A stretch of DNA of 19,000 nucleotides from Actinomycetales bacterium (GTDB taxonomy: Bacteria; Actinomycetota; Actinomycetes; Actinomycetales; Actinomycetaceae): assembly GCA_022838965.1 (NCBI GenBank), contig JALHDK010000064.1, forward strand, positions 7,852-26,851, in the 5' to 3' direction. Below the pieces are notes generated by a model. It was not told where the DNA came from. It was given only the letters and a program-made list of their open reading frames with translations, and made no database searches. Position 1 is the stretch's first letter; the number at the start of each line of letters is the position of its first letter. The translations under genes and the position numbers were made by a program. Below are positions 15,723 through 19,000 of the stretch, one piece after another.

Positions 15723-16475
15723 GTGAGCCACCCGTTCGCCGTCGAGAAACCGCCGGAGCGCGCTGCCGAGCGTGACCAGCACACGACGGCGCAGCTCGCG
15801 TCGCCGTCGCCCAGTCCCGACGACGCCGCCCGGCACGCACCACCGCCACCGCCCCCCGGGGCGCGGCGCCGTCGGTGGGTGGGGGCGTTCGCCGTCGTCG
15901 GGGCTGTGGCTTTGGCAGCGGTGGGGTGGTGCAGCCTGTCGGGGAGCTGCCCGTGGCAGCAGCCGGAGGAGACAGAGCCGTATACCTACGGGGACGATCC
16001 CGATCTGGACCTGCTCTGGGACGGCTGTGCCGCCGGCAACGCAGCCGCCTGCGACCAGTTGTACGTCGCCAGTCCCGCCTCCTCGGCGTACGAACAGTTC
16101 GGCGCCACCTGCGGGGGGACCGCCGAGTGGCGGGCGGGCTCCTGCAGCGGCGGGGTGGCGTTGATCGCGCCCGTGCCACTCGCCCCCGCGGACGGCAGCG
16201 TCTTCAATGTATTCCCCCGCACGACCACACTCGTATGGGCGGCGGTGCCGGGTGCGGCGAGCTACACGGTGGAGGTTGACTGTCTGCACTGCTGCGTTGT
16301 GGGCGAATGGTGCTCGGACGTGGGGAGCAGCGCCGTGTACCAGGGCATCACGGAGGCGAGCTACACCTTCGACTGGGTTGGGGCCAACGTCGGGCGGTGG
16401 CGGGTGTGGGCCGTCGGCGCGGACGGGACGGAGTCCGAGCCCAGCCCATGGTGGCAGTTCGAGTACACGCAGTAG
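15723..16475 (+). CDS. Membrane-anchored extracellular protein with Fn3-like domain
   Basis: 250 residues from GTG at 15723 with GGGCAGGG upstream; the open frame before it is antisense to the reductase gene. The N-terminal 50 residues are Pro/Ala-rich and end in RRRR, followed by one transmembrane helix at about 52-70, so the rest should be outside the cell. Next comes an acidic Cys-bearing segment (DDPDLDLLWDGCAAGN at 91-106, then ACDQLY and FGATCGG) of a kind often seen in actinobacterial membrane proteins. The C-terminal 100 residues resemble a fibronectin-III-like sandwich (PLAPADGSVF, WAAVPGAASYTVEV, RWRVWAVGADG) with extra cysteines. No catalytic motif; perhaps a surface binding protein. 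Function unknown. Confidence 0.7.
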   Translation: MSHPFAVEKPPERAAERDQHTTAQLASPSPSPDDAARHAPPPPPPGARRRRWVGAFAVVGAVALAAVGWCSLSGSCPWQQPEETEPYTYGDDPDLDLLWDGCAAGNAAACDQLYVASPASSAYEQFGATCGGTAEWRAGSCSGGVALIAPVPLAPADGSVFNVFPRTTTLVWAAVPGAASYTVEVDCLHCCVVGEWCSDVGSSAVYQGITEASYTFDWVGANVGRWRVWAVGADGTESEPSPWWQFEYTQ

Positions 16476-16625
16476 CCGACGGAGCCCGCGTGTTCCGATG
16501 GCGTGTAGTGCGTCAACCCGAACGCAGTGTCCAGAAGTGTTGGATTCAGACCCCGTATCGAGGCGCTTCGCGCCGCCTTGACAATGAGGGGAGGCGGTCG
16601 GGCCAAAAACGTCCACCTTTGCGGG

Positions 16626-16631
16626 TATCCT
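16626..16631 (+). promoter_or_regulatory. -10 element for a leaderless transcript
   Basis: TATCCT followed by exactly seven bases and then ATG at 16639 is the geometry of actinobacterial leaderless promoters. No consensus -35 is present at the right distance; the TTGACA at 16578-16583 is too far away. Confidence 0.45.
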
Positions 16632-16638
16632 CCACACC

Positions 16639-16677
16639 ATGGTGAACTACCAGCGACGGCCGTGGGGGAGTGGGTGA
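16639..16677 (+). CDS. 12-codon upstream ORF (possible leader peptide)
   Basis: Reads MVNYQRRPWGSG then TGA, ending 3 bases before the recombinase ATG. Its own ATG would be the first base of the predicted transcript. A GGGGGAG at 16664-16670 inside it is the likely ribosome site for the recombinase, so translation of the short ORF may set access to that site. The peptide has no recognisable attenuation codons. Its reality rests on position only. Confidence 0.4.
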   Translation: MVNYQRRPWGSG

Positions 16678-16680
16678 CGT

Positions 16681-17247
16681 ATGGCGATCATCGGGTACGC
16701 CCGCACGTTGCTGCCCGACGACGACGTCACCCCTCAGGTCGACGCCCTCACCACCGCCGGGGCCAGACGAGTGTTCGTCGACGCCGGCGTGCCCGCCGGC
16801 CGCCTGGTGCGGCCGGAGTGGGAGCACTGTCTGGACTACCTGCGGGACGGGGAGGACACCCTGGTGGTGGTGAGCGCGGACCGGGTCGCCCGCAGTGCCC
16901 TGCAGCTCGCCGAGACCCTCACCCTGCTGCACTCGCGGGGTGTCGGGTTCCGGTCCCTGGGGGAGCCCGCCCTCGACACCACCGCCGAGGGTGGGGCGGC
17001 GCTGCTCGACCTCCTTCAGGTGGTGGTCGCCCTCGACCGGGCCGGCCGCGCCGAGGACACCCGCCTCGGCCTCACCCACGCCCGCGAGGAAGGCCGGGTC
17101 GGCGGCCGCCCCTCGGTCATCACCCCCGAACTGCTCGAGCGGGCCCGGGAGCTCCGCGCCGCCGGCGCCACCTACTCCCAGATCGCCACCGAACTCGGCG
17201 TCGGCAAGACCACCATCAGGAGAGCCCTCACCACCGCGACGCTGTGA
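16681..17247 (+). CDS. Small serine recombinase (resolvase/invertase family) lacking the catalytic serine
   Basis: 188 residues, the usual size of Tn3-type resolvases. It keeps the N-terminal fold (IIGYAR at 3-8, then VTPQVDAL), the DRVARS segment equivalent to the DRLGRS active-site motif, VGFRSLGEPALDTT, and a C-terminal helix-turn-helix (RPSVITPELLERARELRA, then YSQIATELGVGKTTIRRAL). Arg8 is present, but the following residues are T-L-L, not V-S-T, so the nucleophile (Ser10 in gamma-delta resolvase) is Leu10. The region that is usually EFERDLIRERT is also altered (VALDRAGRAEDT). It should bind DNA yet not cut it, and may act as a regulator or accessory factor. GGGGGAG ends 10 bases before the ATG. 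Two blocks of 9-bp-phased repeats follow. Confidence 0.85.
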   Translation: MAIIGYARTLLPDDDVTPQVDALTTAGARRVFVDAGVPAGRLVRPEWEHCLDYLRDGEDTLVVVSADRVARSALQLAETLTLLHSRGVGFRSLGEPALDTTAEGGAALLDLLQVVVALDRAGRAEDTRLGLTHAREEGRVGGRPSVITPELLERARELRAAGATYSQIATELGVGKTTIRRALTTATL

Positions 17248-17288
17248 ATGCTGCCAATGCTGTGAATGCTGGAAATGCTGTGAATGCT
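17244..17288. repeat. 9-bp-phased tandem repeat block 1 (GTGAATGCT-type, 5 units)
   Basis: Units at 17244, 17253, 17262, 17271 and 17280 read GTG/GCC/GTG/GGA/GTG followed each time by AATGCT. The block starts on the recombinase stop codon. It looks like an array of protein-binding sites or a slippage product. Confidence 0.85.
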
Positions 17289-17303
17289 ATCAGTGGGGTG
17301 TGT

Positions 17304-17317
17304 CACCCAGGTGGGTG
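17304..17317. repeat. Inverted repeat CACCCA-GG-TGGGTG
   Basis: Perfect 6-bp arms with a 2-bp centre, 16 bases after repeat block 1. It could be an operator or a weak hairpin after the recombinase gene. The gap 17248-17486 otherwise holds only this, block 1 and the palindrome at 17388. Confidence 0.5.
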
Positions 17318-17387
17318 TGCCTGCCGCTGGGGTCGGGGCCTACCCTTGATGGGCGGGCGCGGGTTTCCCCGGGGCGCCGATTCGAGT

Positions 17388-17402
17388 GGAGCAACTTGCT
17401 CC
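17388..17402. repeat. 15-bp palindrome GGAGCAA-C-TTGCTCC
   Basis: Perfect 7-bp arms around a single central base, about 85 bases upstream of the small hypothetical gene. The symmetry is what a dimeric regulator or recombinase half-site pair would show. No partner site was found elsewhere in the window by eye. Confidence 0.55.
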
Positions 17403-17486
17403 GGGCCCGCGCTCACCCTGACTGGGCGTGACCACCGTCACCGGAGGTTCGCGGCGACCTGCCTGTCGAGATCCGGGGGATGGGTT

Positions 17487-17756
17487 GTGTGGTCCGATTC
17501 GGTGAGGTCTACGAAGTACCTGTGTTTCGCCGGGGGTGGGAACCCGGAACAGCCGTGCGTCATTGTCGACGGGCGGGTTCGGGCCACCTTTTCCCGGGTG
17601 TCCGGGGATCCGCGGTTCGCGCCGAAGTCCCAGTACGGTGCCACGGACTATCAAGCCGCCCTCGAGAGGTTAGGGTCCTGGGCGGCCGCGGCTGCCGAGG
17701 ACGTCGGCCGGCCGGTAGCCCTCGACGAGGTGGAATGCTGGGCCTTCGGCCCGTAG
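17487..17756 (+). CDS. Small hypothetical protein
   Basis: 89 residues from GTG at 17487 (GGGGGATGGG upstream); GTG at 17502 is an alternative. I do not recognise it. It looks real because codons favour G/C in the third position and the sequence has protein-like texture: a strand-rich first half (TKYLCFAGG, PCVIVDGRVRATFSR), an Ala-rich helix (YQAALERLGSWAAAAAEDVG) and a closing ALDEVECWAFGP. No signal peptide or membrane segment. It sits between the two 9-bp repeat blocks, behind the recombinase and ahead of cas3 on the same strand. A defence-island accessory gene is possible but unsupported. Confidence 0.5.
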   Translation: MWSDSVRSTKYLCFAGGGNPEQPCVIVDGRVRATFSRVSGDPRFAPKSQYGATDYQAALERLGSWAAAAAEDVGRPVALDEVECWAFGP

Positions 17757-17772
17757 GCACCACCTCATTGCT

Positions 17773-17808
17773 TTCAATGATGTGAATGTTGTGATTGCCA
17801 GCAATCGC
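17773..17808. repeat. 9-bp-phased repeat block 2 (degenerate GTGAATGNT, 4 units)
   Basis: Units at 17773 (TTCAATGAT), 17782 (GTGAATGTT), 17791 (GTGATTGCC) and 17800 (AGCAATCGC) keep the AAT core and the 9-bp phase of block 1. The last two form a perfect inverted repeat GATTGC-CA-GCAATC (17793-17806). Confidence 0.6.
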
Positions 17809-17820
17809 ATCAAGGGGGGA

Positions 17821-17846
17821 CCCTGCCGTTGGGTGGTGGGGCAGGG
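17821..17846. terminator. Stem-loop between the small gene and cas3
   Basis: Perfect 7-bp arms CCCTGCC (17821-17827) and GGCAGGG (17840-17846) around a 12-nt loop, with no T-tract. It may end the upstream transcript or be a leader structure. Confidence 0.3.
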
Positions 17847-17909
17847 GGATTCGTGTGCGCGGCACCCGCGGGGTGTCTGAACGCCGGTGATGGTGTCGGT
17901 GGGTGGCCG

Positions 17910-17915
17910 TAGGGT
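17910..17915 (+). promoter_or_regulatory. Possible -10 for leaderless cas3
   Basis: TAGGGT followed by seven bases and ATG at 17923 repeats the TANNNT-7-ATG geometry seen before the recombinase upstream ORF. No Shine-Dalgarno of note precedes this ATG, which fits a leaderless message. Confidence 0.35.
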
Positions 17916-17922
17916 TACGATC

Positions 17923-18465
17923 ATGGATCGTGATGGGGGTGTTCCGTGGGCGCATAGTGCCAATGTGTCGGGCTCCCGGCAGTCTCTGCGGGATCACCTC
18001 ATGGGAACTGCCGAGCTTGCCCGGGCGTTCGGGGCGGCTTTCGGGGCGGGGCGGCTGACGGGAGCGTTGGGGCTGCTGCATGACGCTGGCAAGGTCTCGT
18101 GTGCGTGGCAGGAGGGGCTTGTTCGAGCGGAGGTTGGTGGTGGGCCTGTCGGTGTCGACCACAAGACCTTGGGTGCGCGGCTTCTGCAGCCCTTGTGTGG
18201 TGTGGGGACGCTGGCGGTGCTCGGTCAGGGTACGCAGACCACTGAGAATCGGGGGCAGCAGACTGATGGGCAGGGCTTGCACCTCGTCCAGCACGATCAC
18301 AGCGTTGGCCATCCGGCTGGACCGGGCAGGCGGCGGAGGTGGGTCTGCGTCTGGCTTTTTCGGCTCTGGTTGACGCGGATTTCCTGGATACGGCTGCGCA
18401 TTTCCACGGGTTGTCGGCGGCGGGGCTGGTGGGTGCCACAGCCGTTGACATGGACGAGCTGGTGA
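17923..18465 (+). pseudogene. cas3: Cas3 N-terminal fragment (half of the HD nuclease domain), then out of frame
   Basis: From ATG at 17923 the first 102 residues are the start of a type I CRISPR Cas3 HD nuclease: GVPWAHSAN, LRDHLMGTAELARAFG (H25), LGLLHDAGK (H53-D54), then AWQEGL and VDHKTLGARLL (H80). The next expected motif, the GHH triad, should follow TLAVLG at 96-101 but is gone. From 18218 the DNA is an inverted copy of the Walker B region of the same gene, and the frame runs as nonsense to a stop at 18465. GTG 17887 and ATG 17890 are alternative starts. An intact Cas3 would cut and unwind DNA recruited by Cascade; this fragment lacks metal ligands and should be inactive. Confidence 0.85.
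18218..18316. repeat. Copy A of 99-bp perfect inverted repeat inside cas3
   Basis: Bases 18218-18316 are the exact reverse complement of 18902-19000, every base matching. The right edge is sharp at ATCCGG (18316), after which the sequences differ. The left edge pairs with the last base of the window, so the true length may exceed 99. No terminal transposon ends or target duplications are seen. Confidence 0.95.
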
Positions 18466-19000
18466 GACGGTTTGAGGTTGGACGGGTACGCCTGCTTGCT
18501 GATCGGGCGCCGTCACCGATGGATGGTCTGCGGGAGGAGGTGTTCCGGGCGGCGGTCGCCGCGGCCGCGAAGGATCCGGGGATTTTCCGGCTTCCCGCGC
18601 CGACGGGGTCGGGCAAGACGCTGTCGGCTGCGGCGTTTGCCCTGCGGCATGCGGCGCGTTTCGGGAAGGCGCGGGTGATCGTCGGGGTCCCGTATATCAG
18701 CATCACTGAGCAGAACGCGGCGGTTTACCGTCAGCTGTTGGGAGACGAGGTGGTGGTGGAGCATCACTCGTCGATCAGTCCGGAGGAGCGGCGCGCGAAG
18801 ATTGGTGTCGACAACTGGGACGCTCCGTTCGTTGTCACGACAACCGTCCAGCTCTTCGATTCGTTGTTCGGCAGGATGCCCGCACGGTCTCGGAAGGTTC
18901 ACCGGATGGCCAACGCTGTGATCGTGCTGGACGAGGTGCAAGCCCTGCCCATCAGTCTGCTGCCCCCGATTCTCAGTGGTCTGCGTACCCTGACCGAGCA
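18317..19000 (+). pseudogene. cas3: Cas3 helicase fragment, runs off the window
   Basis: The frame resumes, in a different register from the HD part, right after the inverted copy and stays open to the window end; the first ATG is at 18450. It begins with the last HD motif (LRLAFSALVDADFLDTAAHF) and goes into the superfamily 2 helicase: Walker A LPAPTGSGKT (codons 18591-18620), VGVPYISITEQNAAVY, EHHSSISPEE, the DNA-contact segment FVVTTTVQLFDSLFG, and the DEAD-like box LDEVQALP (DEVQ at 18930-18941). The style SALVDADFLDT and PYISITEQN resembles I-C/I-G-type Cas3. The remaining helicase motifs and any Cascade genes would lie beyond 19000. More T-ending codons than the genes before 16500 suggest acquired DNA. 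Confidence 0.88.
18902..19000. repeat. Copy B of the 99-bp inverted repeat (native Walker B segment)
   Basis: This copy is in its natural setting, coding for MANAVIVLDEVQALP and the following residues in the helicase frame, so it is the source and copy A the derived one. Confidence 0.9.

Noticed and set aside
16578..16583. Perfect TTGACA as -35 element
   Set aside because: No -10 stands 16-19 bases downstream; the TATCCT at 16626 is 42 bases away.
15639..16640. N-terminal extension of the RibD-C-type protein to 592 residues
   Set aside because: The extension is antisense to the membrane-anchored protein gene; family homology begins exactly at the ATG at 15638.
17244..17808. 9-bp repeats as a CRISPR array
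   Set aside because: Units are 9 bp and contiguous, with no 25-40 bp repeats and no unique spacers.
18218..18316. Inverted segment as an insertion sequence
   Set aside because: It is an exact inverted copy of cas3 code 585 bp away, with no transposase, terminal repeats or target duplication.
17560..18516. Minus-strand frame containing the LDEVQALP motif
   Set aside because: The motif appears there only because copy A is inverted; the rest of the frame is antisense to the HD domain and small gene.

Overview
The window is about 70% GC, dense with genes, rich in GTG starts and stop/start overlaps, and its proteins look actinobacterial. A PPi-type PEP carboxykinase (known from Propionibacterium), a MetP/MetS pair and TANNNT-plus-7-nt leaderless starts all fit Actinomycetota. 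I do not assign a genus.

Layout. (1) 1-3445: the 3' part of a large protein best matching the PPi-dependent phosphoenolpyruvate carboxykinase, convergent with arfB, with a hairpin and short tandem repeats between them. (2) 3476-5714, minus strand: a LysE-type exporter with an unusual Pro/Ala-rich loop, a 4 x 12 bp tandem repeat, and a uridine-kinase-like nucleoside kinase. (3) 5813-6397, plus strand: an NADPH-dependent FMN reductase. (4) 6407-12150, minus strand: a compact set transcribed as metP, metS (a 42-residue subunit), iorA, iorB, paaK and a tandem-ACT protein. It reads as a module for amino-acid uptake followed by arylpyruvate oxidation to aryl-acetyl-CoA. IorA lacks the usual C-terminal ferredoxin domain. 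(5) 12271-13547, minus strand: bioY and a SIMPL-domain protein. (6) 13744-15638, minus strand: a RibD-C-type reductase and a beta-propeller lipoprotein overlapping by ATGA; divergent from them at 15723-16475 is a membrane-anchored extracellular protein.

(7) From about 16500 the window looks like the edge of an accessory island. It holds a 12-codon leaderless upstream ORF, a small serine recombinase whose nucleophile position is leucine instead of serine, two blocks of 9-bp-phased AATG repeats, several palindromes, a small protein of unknown function, and the start of a type I CRISPR cas3. The cas3 sequence is broken. After the first half of the HD domain there is a perfect 99-bp inverted copy of the segment that encodes its own DEVQ (Walker B) box, lying 585 bp further on. 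The second half of the HD domain is missing and the reading frame is lost. This is either a template-switch mutation or an amplification/assembly chimera, and it is the most striking signal in the window. No CRISPR array, tRNA or rRNA is visible. No gene-free stretch exceeds 300 bases; the longest is 17248-17486.
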